Shown: positions 1 to 8,697 of the stretch, in pieces
How positions within the stretch are numbered: position 1 is the first letter of the stretch
How the letters are laid out: every line of letters begins with the position of its first letter
Assembly: GCA_030407315.1 (NCBI GenBank)
Contig: JALQPE010000166.1
Coordinates: 1-24,543, forward strand
DNA from: Asparagopsis taxiformis
Lineage: Eukaryota; Rhodophyta; Florideophyceae; Bonnemaisoniales; Bonnemaisoniaceae
Length of the DNA: 24,543 bases
Direction of reading: 5' to 3'
Notes under the pieces: model-generated
The model's database searches: none
The model's input: the letters and a program-made list of their open reading frames with translations, nothing else
Told to the model about the DNA's origin: nothing
Translations under genes and position numbers: made by a program

Positions 1-1378
1 TGTCCGCGGACACTTTCCGAAAGGCCGTGCCGAATGGAAGACTGCTCTTTCGTTGAGCGTCATCTCAAAAGCGTCGTGGCGTACGATGACCACTTCGCTC
101 TCCGCCACGTGAACGCGGACGACTATCGTGTGTCGCACGCGTCAGCTCCGTGGGTCGTCCCGAGCGAGCTCTACTTCCCGCCGTTGCCGGAGTAGTAGAG
201 GTTTCCGTACCCCCGTGGGTCGTCCACGTTATTACCACGCGTGGTACATTATTTCACACCGATGCCGTGAAGGACGCGCCTGCCCCCGTGAAGGAACGTT
301 TCCTTATGGCCGTGGACATCGAACACGCAGCGATGCTCGCGTGCTCGCTGTTCGTGGAACGTCGTGTGTTCGGGCGCGCGTGCCTACTGCCGGAGTCCAC
401 GTTGGATGGACTTCCTGGCCGATTACGAGATGCTTCGTGCAATCCCGGTTGACGGTTCCGACACGTTTGTCTCCGTCCCAGCGCGTTGGCTGAGGTTCGC
501 GGCGCCCTTGCGTTGGGGCCGGAGTATCGGGTTATACGTCCCGATTACGCAAGCGGCGATAACCAGGAGTTCGTCTCCGTTCGTAGCGATGGGGCTTACG
601 TGCCGCGGGTCGCTTCCCGTTCCGAACGCCGTCGTGGCAATCGTGCCGGTTATATTCGGCGGCCTCGGGGGCAACGAGCGCCCCCGAGGGACGCGTTCTG
701 GCCGTCGTGGCCATCAAAGAAGCGCCGCGTGCGCCGGATCCTCGAGGTCGTCGTGCCACGCGAGGCTACGGGAGGGGGCAACGTTGCCAGGTCGGTCGTC
801 CGGAATGTGGCCACGCCGGCCGACGCGCGCCACGCTTCGTTAGCCTGGACGACCGCGTCTCCGATGAGGATGCCCGTCGCTTCTCGGTACGTCGATGTCC
901 GCTCCGCCTCGTGCGGACGGCTGGGTTATCCGTTCCCTCATCTCGTCCGTGGCTCGCGCAGCCGAAGAGTTCAGGGCCCAGACGTTGGACCTGACTGCCC
1001 GCTTGGCAACGAAACGCGCGATTTCCGAGCGTCTCGCCGCGGCGACTCGTAGTTACGCGCCGCCCGTTGGCGTTCGTAATGAAACCTACGGTACGCGAGT
1101 GGCGGCGGCTTCGGCGACCCCGTCGGGTATGGTCACGCAGCGCGTACCTGCCACGCGACCCCGCCGTCGGCGCGCCCTTCGGATACGCGCAGTCACGGGC
1201 TGCGGATCCTTACGCTAGGGATCCCGCGTCTCGTCGCGAGCGAGCCCCCGTGGTCACGCAGACCGTCGATCCGTACGCGCCGGGCTTCGTTCAGCCCAGT
1301 CGCAGCCGCAGCCACGATAGCCGCGGCGAAGGCCCTGGTCCGTATGACCCTGCGGGCAAGCGTTCTCGTCGCTACTAG
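1..1378 (+). pseudogene. Frame-broken coding-like region, antisense to gag-pol, unknown product
   Basis: Several overlapping plus-strand frames take turns looking protein-like. One runs from an ATG at 34 to a stop at 193-195. A second covers about 150-452, a third about 364-480, a fourth about 486-700, a fifth about 895-1060, and a last one ends at a TAG at 1376-1378. The final part is rich in Arg, Ser, Pro and Tyr and ends in a basic tail (GKRSRRY). The 895-1060 part looks helical. I do not recognise the product. Frame changes go in both directions, unlike the gag-pol breaks, so it may be decayed or partly an artefact of codon-like CGT repeats. Large plant Tat/Ogre/Grande-type elements carry an antisense ORF in this position, which is a possible parallel. 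The left end is cut by the window. Confidence 0.35.
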
Positions 1379-3877
1379 GTCGTTCCTAGGTTAGTTCGTA
1401 GGCCACGTCGGCTCTAGCATCGTATGCTTCGTAAACTTCGTCTTGTTTCTTTGCGTAATCGCATGGCTCCGTTGAGCTTCGTAATTTGCGTTGGCAGGTC
1501 GTCTGCAGCAGAGGAGGGGTTTAGCGTTAAGCCCCTCCCCACAATTTTTTTGTTGTGGCGTCGTCTACCCCGTCGGGTGTCGTAAGGCTTACGTAGCCCG
1601 TGTTTCGAGTTCGCGGCGGCGCGTGCCCGTTGGCAGGTTCGTAACACACGCAATTATTCGGCAAAGCGGCGGCGCGTAGCGGCGGCTTTTCACTGCGAGT
1701 GGTACGTTAACCTCGATCTTAGAGCCCGTTGGCGTGCGTATCATTTAGTAACTAACTCGAAATCGTTTCCGCCGTCGTTTCTCGTTCGGATAACCCCGTC
1801 GGGTGTCGGATTTCGTTGAGCATTCGAGCTCCTTAGCGCGTAGCACATCGGTGCCATTTTAATTTGCTCCGATGAGCTGGGCGAAAAATTCGTCGAACGT
1901 CAGACCGACGGGCGTGTGAGTCGGTTTGACGTTCTACGCCGTGGCGTGTACGCAGTAATTCGTCGCAGTACGTTGCGGTTTCGTTGACGACGTGGTGGCC
2001 GGCGGGCTTGGCTTTTCGTATAGCCGTTGACGTCATTAGCGCCGTCGCGCTTCGCGTTGCCGCGGCTTCACGTTGGCCAGTGGCGTTATCATTTTGTAAC
2101 TATCTCGGAATTCGTTTCCGCCGTCGTTCCTCGTGCGGATAACCCCGTCGGGTGTCGAATTCCGTTGAGCATTCGAGCTCTCTGGCACGTAGCACGTCGG
2201 TGCCAATTTTAATTCGCTCCGATGAGCTGGACGGAAAATTCGCTAAGCGTCAGGCCGACTCGCGCGTGAGTTGGCTTGACGTTTCACGCCGTTGCGTGTA
2301 CGCGGTAGTGCGTCGTGGTGCGTCGCGGTTCCGTAGACAACGTTTTTGCCGGCGGGCTTGGCTTTTCGTATAGCCGTTAACACCGTTAGCGCCGTCGCGC
2401 TTCACGTTCCCGCGGCTTCACGTTAGCCGGTGGCGCAATCGTTGCGCTAGTCCGCTTCGCGTGGCGGCGTCGTTCGCCGCGGCGTCCGAGGAGCGTTTCG
2501 TTAGCTCATTCGTTATGTGGTGCGACGTGCACCTGGGCATACGTAATGCTCGCCCTCTACGCCGTTGCGTAATTTCGTTTATTCGACTTGCGAACCCGAC
2601 GGGGACGCGATTGACGAAGTCGTTTCGCATGCCCGCGGGCGTTTGAGGCTGTTACGTGAGCCAGTTTTCGTCGGCTCGTTGCCTTCAGCTGTGCCGTTTA
2701 CGTTGGCTACCAGCTTGTACGCCGTCGCGTATTCGTATTTCGTTTCGCGGGGTCGACCCGTTGAGGTACGTCGTTATCGTTACGACGTCCGCGTACGCGC
2801 TCGTCTCCTGGCCGACGTGGCCGGTGGCGCGTGCGCCTTCGAATTCGTACGGGGTCTAAGCTCGTTAGCTTACTCGTTTTGCGACGCGGACGTGCGCGTC
2901 TTAGCCTTCGTGACCGTACGTGGTCAACCCCTTTCGGGTTTGCTCGTGCGTTTCGACTAGCCGGCGGGCTTTTCGCTTTCGCGCGTCGTTCGTTATGCCC
3001 GCGTGGCAGGACACCGTTGTGTCGTTCCGTGGTTGCCGTACGTGGCTACCGTGTTCGGCGTCGTGCCTCACGATGGCGATACGGTTCGCCGTCCGTCGTC
3101 GCGGCCTCGTTGGCTCGTCGTTCGCACGCTTTACTCGCGCGCTTCGTGCGCTGAGACCCGTTGGTCTAATTCGTCGGCTAACGTATAGCTTCGTTCCGCT
3201 TCGTGCGGGGAGTTTCGTAATGAGGCCGTTGCCATCTTCGTTGGGGACGCGTCCGTCCTACGTCGTTTCTCCGCCTTCCGGCGTCACGTTGCCGTTAGCT
3301 CGCGAGCTGTTTGGCGTTGACCTCGTTGGTCGATGCGACTCGTTGTCAGCGGCTGTCCACGGGGACGTACGATGGCTCACGTGACATGCCAAAATTACGA
3401 AATTTTCGGGGCACGCGTGTCCCGAGATTTGGCCGGATTAGCGCACTGTAATCGGCCCGATTTTTCGTACCGTGCGTCCATGGCCCGCTGGCCCAAGTAT
3501 AATTTTTCGCGCGAAAAATCTGACGTGTTGTCCGTCCGTGGCCCGTGGTGTCGTCACCTTTGCCCGTGGGACGGTCAACACTGTCGAGCCAGTCGTGGCT
3601 CTTCACATCGTGTGAATCGTCCGCGCGTGGACTCGTCGTCCAATCTTTCGTTGGCGCTCGTGCCTCCACCAACGTATGGTGTCGAAAACGAAAAGAGCGA
3701 CGGCTCTAGCACGCATCGCGCCCCCCCCCAACGCAAGGGTGGACGTCCCGGCCACTCGTTGTGCCTTCGCTTCTCGTTCGTGCGGCTCGTCGCCTTCGTT
3801 TGTTGCATCGTGCAACGTCGCGCACGCGTGCGCTTAACCCGACGCTCGTGTGCGTTTTCGGGGGCCGTCGTGGCCTT
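1379..3877. other. Non-coding internal region between pol and the missing left LTR
   Basis: No convincing gene is seen. Open frames here (for example 2565-2960 plus) have the skewed Arg/Val/Ser make-up expected from DNA saturated with CGT. The stretch holds a 348-bp tandem duplication (listed separately), recurring copies of ACCCCGTCGGGTGTCG (1567-1582, 1793-1808, 2142-2157, and a variant at 1117-1132), and perfect palindromes such as GGGTCGACCC, TTTTTCGCGCGAAAAA and two copies of CGCACGCGTGCG near 3820 and 3895. The plus strand has far more CGT than ACG. Confidence 0.6.
1741..2437. repeat. Two tandem 348-350 bp direct repeats
   Basis: Unit 1 runs from about 1741 to 2088 and unit 2 from about 2089 to 2437. 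They align end to end with only small indels, from TCATTTAGTAAC versus TCATTTTGTAAC at the start to the shared run GCGCCGTCGCGCTTC and a final TGGCG. By eye identity is a little above four in five. Both units carry ACCCCGTCGGGTGTCG about 50 bases in and GGCGGGCTTGGCTTTTCG near the end. The divergence suggests an old duplication, or one kept by gene conversion. The repeats lie in the internal region between pol and the presumed left LTR. Confidence 0.85.
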
Positions 3878-3994
3878 TCACGTTGTTGCTCGTCGCACGC
3901 GTGCGAAGTATCGAGAGACGCTCTCTTCAGATACGTTCCGGCGGGGCTCCCACGTAGGGTTACGATACCCGACCCACTTCACGAGGAAGTCTAG
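3878..3994 (-). CDS. Chromodomain C-terminal part of the gypsy polyprotein
   Basis: This minus-strand frame continues the polyprotein after the stop at 3991-3993. It reads FLVKWVGY followed by NPTWEP, the hallmark second half of a chromodomain, where aromatic residues form the methyl-lysine cage. The first half (YVVDDLLNHR) is at the end of the preceding integrase fragment. The frame ends at a TGA (3878-3880). The two halves lie in frames that differ by one missing base, at a CC run near 3994. In chromoviruses this domain is thought to steer integration towards marked chromatin. It cannot be a separate gene, because it has no start codon and begins in mid-domain. Confidence 0.8.
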   Translation of the reverse strand, partial: LDFLVKWVGYRNPTWEPRRNVSEESVSRYFARVRRATT

Positions 3995-4806
3995 GTGCCG
4001 TCATCGTTTACGCGATGGTTGAGTAGGTCGTCTACTACATACGCCGGACCGTCGCGGTTCTTGTCGAGGTCTGCCTCGGTGGCATCGTATGGCTCCGGCG
4101 GGGGCGCGTTCGCCGGCGTTGGCGCGTACGCAACGCGGTCCGAGTTGACACGTTCAACTACGTCTCCTCGTTGGATGACGAACGTTCGTACGTCGTTACG
4201 TAGTACGCGGAACGGTCCCAACGCGTGGTTGCCGAGCTTCGTGCCCTTCGTGGTCCCGTCCGTCGGGTCGATGAATACGTATTCTCCCGCGCGGATGTTT
4301 CGATTCGAGACACGGACTCGTTTGTCGAAATTTCGTTTATAACGTGCCTGCGCGGCCTTCAGCGTTCGATACGCGTTATCCATCGTTGTGGCGAGCTCAC
4401 GAACGTAAGTGGCTCGCCCTCCCCCGTCGGGTAGTTCGCGGTTCGTTACCGACGTGTGTAGCGCCAACGGTGGCGGTGGATTCGTGAGAATCAAATCGAA
4501 GGGCGTCGTGCCCGTGCTCGAATGCACATGCGTGTTGTACGCAAACGTTAACGCCGATGCGTATCGATCCCAGTCGTTCTGGTTTTCGTTCACGTAATTG
4601 CGCAGCATCGCCAGGATCGTCCTGTTGTAGCGCTCCACCTGCCCGTTCGTTTGGGGGTGGTACGTCGACGTAAAGACGTTCGTTACGCCAATCTCGTTGC
4701 AAACGCGCTGGAAGAACTTAGCAGCGAACTGCTTTCCGTTATCGCTTATGAGCGTCCGTGGGGGTCCATACGAGAAGACCCACGCGTTGACGAACGCGCT
4801 CGCCAC
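3991..4806 (-). CDS. Integrase catalytic core (second half), C-terminal domain and chromodomain start
   Basis: This frame carries the second and third acidic residues of the integrase DDE triad: SDNGKQF near residue 23, and the E of HPQTNGQVERYNR near residue 59. Helical core sequence with AFAYNT-like spacing follows, then a GPF/Y-type module near GPFRVLRND, and the first half of a chromodomain at the very end. The listed start at 4806 is only the first possible start codon; the open frame begins upstream near 4830, inside the integrase core. It is therefore the continuation of the fragment at 4746-7565, not an independent gene. The first catalytic Asp is in that preceding fragment. The junction at about 4815-4832 behaves as one missing base. 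Residues needed for catalysis are all present across the two pieces. Confidence 0.9.
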   Translation of the reverse strand: MASAFVNAWVFSYGPPRTLISDNGKQFAAKFFQRVCNEIGVTNVFTSTYHPQTNGQVERYNRTILAMLRNYVNENQNDWDRYASALTFAYNTHVHSSTGTTPFDLILTNPPPPLALHTSVTNRELPDGGGRATYVRELATTMDNAYRTLKAAQARYKRNFDKRVRVSNRNIRAGEYVFIDPTDGTTKGTKLGNHALGPFRVLRNDVRTFVIQRGDVVERVNSDRVAYAPTPANAPPPEPYDATEADLDKNRDGPAYVVDDLLNHRVNDDGT

Positions 4807-7565
4807 GTTGGCGGAATCGATATTCGTAGAGGTACGACTCTAGTCAGCTTCGTGAAGCGGTCCGTTATCACGAGAATAAATCGGTTACCACGCGTGGTCT
4901 TCGTAAGCGGACCTAGTATGTCGATACATAGGTCTCGCAGCGGCTCCGTAGCCGGAAATAAACGTAACGGGTTCGTCCGTTTGCGAAGCTTCACGCGGTT
5001 CTTCGCACATCCAACGCAGTTTCGTACCGTTGCGTGGATGTCGGCGGCCATCGCGGGCCAGTAGTACGTCCTCCGTAGGGTATAGTACATACGCGTTTGC
5101 CCGGGATGTCCAGCGAGGACGTGGTGGTGCGTTAACTCCAGCAGCCGCGGCCGTAACGAAGCCGGCACAACGATTTGTGTACGTTCCTCATCGTGAGGGT
5201 TCCGGCGTCGGAGTAGGCCATCGTGGCCTTCGAAGAATGCAGCGTCCTGCGTCTCGGACTGTCGTGTCAGTATCGTTTGACAGAACGCGTCCTCGCGTTG
5301 AGCTTCGATAAGCTCGTCCCTCGTAATGGGAAGCTGAACGTCAGCTGGTGGCACGCGTGCCGAATCGTCTTCAGCAGCGCGCTGTTCGTCGAGGAAATCC
5401 GGTTCCTCGTCAAGAACGTCATCGAGCGACGCGTCGCGGTTGAACTCGAGGCCATCGTGGCCAGCCGTCGTGGCTGATGTTCGTTCATCACGAGTCTCGT
5501 TCGACGGGTCGTCGTGACCCCTGGCATTCGTTGCCTTTTTACGTACGGACGTCGTTCGTCCTTGCCCATTTCGTGTGGGTTGTCGACGACTGCGAGTCGT
5601 CACGAGGACCGCGTCCCCGTACGATGGTACATCATCGTCGACGGGTCGACCGTCGTCATACGTAGATATCACACGTGATAAAGCGTCAGGTACCTGGTGC
5701 ACGCGCCCAGGCCTGTACGTGACTTCGAAATCGAATTCGGCAACGCGTAGCCTCCATCGTAGTAGTCGTCCGGACGCGTCCGTTAACGTCATCAGCCAAC
5801 GTAAGGCTTCGTGGTCCGTACGTACGGTAAATCGTTGACCCTCTACGTAGGGTCGGAGCGACGTTATCGCCCAAACGACGGAGTAGCACTCGCGCTCCGT
5901 TGCCGAGTAACCGCGTTCGGTTTCGTTAAGGGTCTTCGACCAGTACCCAATCGGCACCCATTCGTTGGGCTTATCTTCGTTCTGCTGCTGGAGCAACGTA
6001 GCTCCCAGCTGATACGCCGACGCGTCGGTATCGATCATGAACGGACGTCCCGCCTTCGGAAGGTGCAATACTGGTGGCGACACCAGTATTGTCTTCAACG
6101 TTTCGAACGCATTCGTTTGCGCGTCCGTTGGGTTCGTCCAATCGGGGGAAGCGTCCTTCTTCAACATCGTGTTGAGTGGCCGAGCGATCTCGGCATACGC
6201 CTTTACGAAACGGCGGTAAACGTTGGCCGCGCCCAAAAACGATCGACATTGCGTCTTGTCTCGTGGGAACGTAGCCGTACGAAAGGCTTCCTTGTTCCGT
6301 GCTGCGACGTGCAGCTTCCCTGGGGTAATCACGTGCCCCAGGTAGTCAACTCGTGGTTGAAAGAACGAGCACTTCGTGAGCTTTAACGTTACTCCCGCTG
6401 CGCGTAGCAGGGAAAGCACCTGGTCAACGTGACCCAGGTGAGACTCGAGGTCTTTCGAAAAGACGATTACGTCGTCTAAGTAGACCAGGCACGATTGCCA
6501 ACGTACTCCGGAGAGGATGATGTCCAACGTCCGCTGAAACGTAGCGGGGGCATTTCGTAGCCCGAATGGCATTCGCACGTAGCGATACGTTCCCATGAAA
6601 GACGTAAACGTTGTCTTATCACGGTCCTCGGCGGAGACGGGCACTTGCCAGTAACCGGCGTTACAATCGAGTGTCGTGAAGATGGCGGCGTCGCCCAACG
6701 AATCAAGGCAGTCTTCCATACGAGGAAGCGGGTACGAATCAGCGATCGTTTTCGCGTTCAAACGCCTGTAGTCGACACAGAAACGTAAGGATCCGTCCTT
6801 CTTCGGCACCAACACGATTGGTGACGCCCATTCGCTGGACGCGGGTTCGATAACCCCTTCGTTGAGCATCTTCGTGATCTGCTCCTCGGCTATCGTACGT
6901 AAAGCCGGACCCTGACGATAGGGCATTGAACGTATGGGCCGCGTGCCCGGTTCGAGTTCGATTCGATGCTCCGTAGCATTGATTTCGCCGAGGCGTCCGC
7001 TCGTCCACATTGACGAATGTGTAGCTAGCATCTCGTTGATGCGCTTTCGTAAATCCTCGTCGTCGAGGTGCGACAAATCGATTGTCGACTGCCAATCCGT
7101 GGCGGGGTCGTTCCCCTTTTCGTTGACCAACGGGTCTGGCGTTTCGTCGCCCAACCCGTTCGTATTTGTCCGCGTCGTCGCGTCGACTAGCGGTAGGTTC
7201 AAAACCTTCGCGAGGGCTTCGCCGCCCTCACGCTTGAGTGGGACGATTCCCAACGGGGAGCGTACCGCGTACGCAATCGTTGCGCCTTTCGGCAATTCGC
7301 GGTCCTTCTTCGTGAAGTTCGACACGATGATAGAGAACGTCTCTCTCGGTCCTACGTCGACCACTCCGTTGGCTATGCGCAGCCCATGCCGGAATTGCAC
7401 CGACGCTTTCGGTTCGAGGAACACGAGTCCGGTCGCATCCGTCGTCACGTTGACGGTCCGTTGCGACATCGCCGGTACACGCGTGTACTTCGTCAGGCGA
7501 ACCGAGAACGTTCGGCTCGGCCTATTCGAGGCCGCGTTACGCTCGCGGCGTTTCGGGTGTTCCAC
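4746..7565 (-). CDS. pol: Pol: reverse transcriptase, RNase H and integrase N-terminal half
   Basis: About 939 residues are open in this frame. Reverse transcriptase lies at roughly residues 210-400 with SPIVLVPKKDGSLRF, the LDCNAGYWQ palm motif, MPFGLRNAPATFQ, and the catalytic YLDD at 362-365. RNase H follows at about 480-620 with FMIDTDAS, TERECYSVVWA and TDHEALRWL, ending in the usual PDALSR. The integrase zinc domain (HHVLAGHPG then CVGCAKNR) lies near 810-860, followed by the first core Asp in IDILGPL and ITDRFTK. The frame is open upstream of the GTG at 7565 to about 7630, where it meets the protease frame, so no separate start is expected. It ends out of frame in the integrase core near 4815. 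There is no in-frame stop across the enzymes, which suggests a young copy. Confidence 0.95.
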   Translation of the reverse strand: MEHPKRRERNAASNRPSRTFSVRLTKYTRVPAMSQRTVNVTTDATGLVFLEPKASVQFRHGLRIANGVVDVGPRETFSIIVSNFTKKDRELPKGATIAYAVRSPLGIVPLKREGGEALAKVLNLPLVDATTRTNTNGLGDETPDPLVNEKGNDPATDWQSTIDLSHLDDEDLRKRINEMLATHSSMWTSGRLGEINATEHRIELEPGTRPIRSMPYRQGPALRTIAEEQITKMLNEGVIEPASSEWASPIVLVPKKDGSLRFCVDYRRLNAKTIADSYPLPRMEDCLDSLGDAAIFTTLDCNAGYWQVPVSAEDRDKTTFTSFMGTYRYVRMPFGLRNAPATFQRTLDIILSGVRWQSCLVYLDDVIVFSKDLESHLGHVDQVLSLLRAAGVTLKLTKCSFFQPRVDYLGHVITPGKLHVAARNKEAFRTATFPRDKTQCRSFLGAANVYRRFVKAYAEIARPLNTMLKKDASPDWTNPTDAQTNAFETLKTILVSPPVLHLPKAGRPFMIDTDASAYQLGATLLQQQNEDKPNEWVPIGYWSKTLNETERGYSATERECYSVVWAITSLRPYVEGQRFTVRTDHEALRWLMTLTDASGRLLRWRLRVAEFDFEVTYRPGRVHQVPDALSRVISTYDDGRPVDDDVPSYGDAVLVTTRSRRQPTRNGQGRTTSVRKKATNARGHDDPSNETRDERTSATTAGHDGLEFNRDASLDDVLDEEPDFLDEQRAAEDDSARVPPADVQLPITRDELIEAQREDAFCQTILTRQSETQDAAFFEGHDGLLRRRNPHDEERTQIVVPASLRPRLLELTHHHVLAGHPGQTRMYYTLRRTYYWPAMAADIHATVRNCVGCAKNRVKLRKRTNPLRLFPATEPLRDLCIDILGPLTKTTRGNRFILVITDRFTKLTRVVPLRISIPPTWRARSSTRGSSRMDPHGRS

Positions 7566-8464
7566 GTTTGGATTCGTCTCTTCCCCCTCCTCGTACGGAG
7601 TCGTCGTATCGCCCTCCGCGATAATGGGTATCGTATCCCCCGATGGAGGTCGATTGTCTGCGCTCGACAGCGTATAGCATCGACATGCTTCGACATGAAC
7701 GACGTGCCCATTATAACGGGAACAGCCAGCGTGTTGGCTACGAAGAATTTTACGCGGAACAGCGAGTTCCCCAACCTGACACGAAGCAGGATGGCGCCTT
7801 CGATAGGCAAACGTCGCCCGTTGGCGTCTCCGAGCTTCGGTAGCTCTTCGTCACGTAGACAGCGGTCGACCCAGTCGTAGGGTAGTAAACTTGTTCGTAT
7901 CAAGTTGTAGCCGCTGCACGTATCCATCGCGATGGTAATCGCCCTCATCACGTTGAGGTCTAGTCCGATCGTTCCGGATACGATATAATGCTTCGACGCA
8001 AGTAGGCACGTATGCCCGTCGAGGACCAACGGTTCGGTCCTGACCGGCGCGCGGTCTACGTCTTCGCTAGCGGTTCGTCGCTTCATCGTGTGAGCCCGTA
8101 TGGCTTCTTTTGCGTCGACACGCTTCGTATAAGCCGCGTGCTTGGCTTTCTCGCGCTCGGAAGCGTCGTGCTTCCGGGTAGCGCGTCTCGCTCGTCTGCG
8201 AGGCTTCCTCTTCGTGTGAGGTTCGTTCGTCCCGTCGGACTTCGTTTCTTCCCCCACGTCGGGTGTCGTGTGACTCGAGTTGGCCTTCGCGGCCGTGAGC
8301 TTTACGTAACTCTCGTTCATCGGTGAGCCTGCGGAGGACCAATCATCGACGTCGGTCGTCCCCCTTTTACGTAAGGGTTCAGGCGATGTGGGTGGCTCGT
8401 GACCTACATCGCCTGGTCGTTTTCCGGCGCGGGGCCGTTCGACACGTTGTCGTCGTGAGCCCAC
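7493..8464 (-). CDS. Retropepsin-like protease segment
   Basis: The fragment has a basic, low-complexity first half (clusters such as KRKPRRRARRATRKH), then a retropepsin-like fold. The putative active-site loop is AMDTCSGYNLI, with Asp near residue 181 (codon at 7922-7924). The second conserved element is PVIMGTSFM, matching the ILG motif of retroviral-type proteases. The usual D-[ST]-G is here D-T-C-S-G, so Cys replaces Gly, unless the family places its glycine two residues later. The real coding part ends near 7632, at a run of five G on the coding strand, where the frame passes to pol by the equivalent of one missing base. Residues after that point are read out of frame. The GTG at 8464 is not a true start; the piece continues from the linker frame. 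Confidence 0.8.
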   Translation of the reverse strand: MGSRRQRVERPRAGKRPGDVGHEPPTSPEPLRKRGTTDVDDWSSAGSPMNESYVKLTAAKANSSHTTPDVGEETKSDGTNEPHTKRKPRRRARRATRKHDASEREKAKHAAYTKRVDAKEAIRAHTMKRRTASEDVDRAPVRTEPLVLDGHTCLLASKHYIVSGTIGLDLNVMRAITIAMDTCSGYNLIRTSLLPYDWVDRCLRDEELPKLGDANGRRLPIEGAILLRVRLGNSLFRVKFFVANTLAVPVIMGTSFMSKHVDAIRCRAQTIDLHRGIRYPLSRRAIRRLRTRRGKRRIQTWNTRNAASVTRPRIGRAERSRFA

Positions 8465-8697
8465 GAAGCTCGTTCGTCATCGTGACTCGTTTCCACCTCG
8501 AGTGGTGTTTCGTCAGCGGAGGTCGTCACGTAGACTCCGCTGCGGCCATTACGCTGGCCATTTCGTTCGTTCGCCCACGGGCGGGGGTCACGTCGGTCAT
8601 TACGAAAGTCGCCGCGGCGCCTGTCGAAGGGCCTTCCCCCGTCACGATTGGGGTTTCGGAGTATCGTAGGCGGCGTGCCGTACCTCCGCGGGGTCAC
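8404..8697 (-). CDS. Gag-to-protease linker, charged and disordered
   Basis: This open frame starts one base back from the gag stop (the bases overlap as GTGA) and runs to a TAG at 8404. The product is rich in Arg, Asp, Asn and Gly (for example RRGDFRNDRRDPRPW), as expected of a nucleocapsid tail or spacer peptide between gag and protease. It overlaps the protease frame between 8404 and 8464. An A-rich slip-like stretch (GGAAAAC) lies in the overlap but does not fit the classical XXXYYYZ rule. It could be reached by ribosomal frameshifting from gag or could mark another one-base deletion. It has no ATG, so independent translation is unlikely. Confidence 0.6.
   Translation of the reverse strand: MTPRRYGTPPTILRNPNRDGGRPFDRRRGDFRNDRRDPRPWANERNGQRNGRSGVYVTTSADETPLEVETSHDDERASWAHDDNVSNGPAPENDQAM

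Noticed and set aside
2565..2960. 131-codon plus ORF in the region beyond pol
   Set aside because: Its composition follows the CGT-rich DNA (Arg, Val, Ala, Ser), several other frames are equally open, and no motif is seen.
3333..4022. 229-codon plus ORF overlapping the integrase end
   Set aside because: It is a shadow of the minus-strand chromodomain and integrase plus adjacent CGT-rich DNA, with no protein-like pattern.
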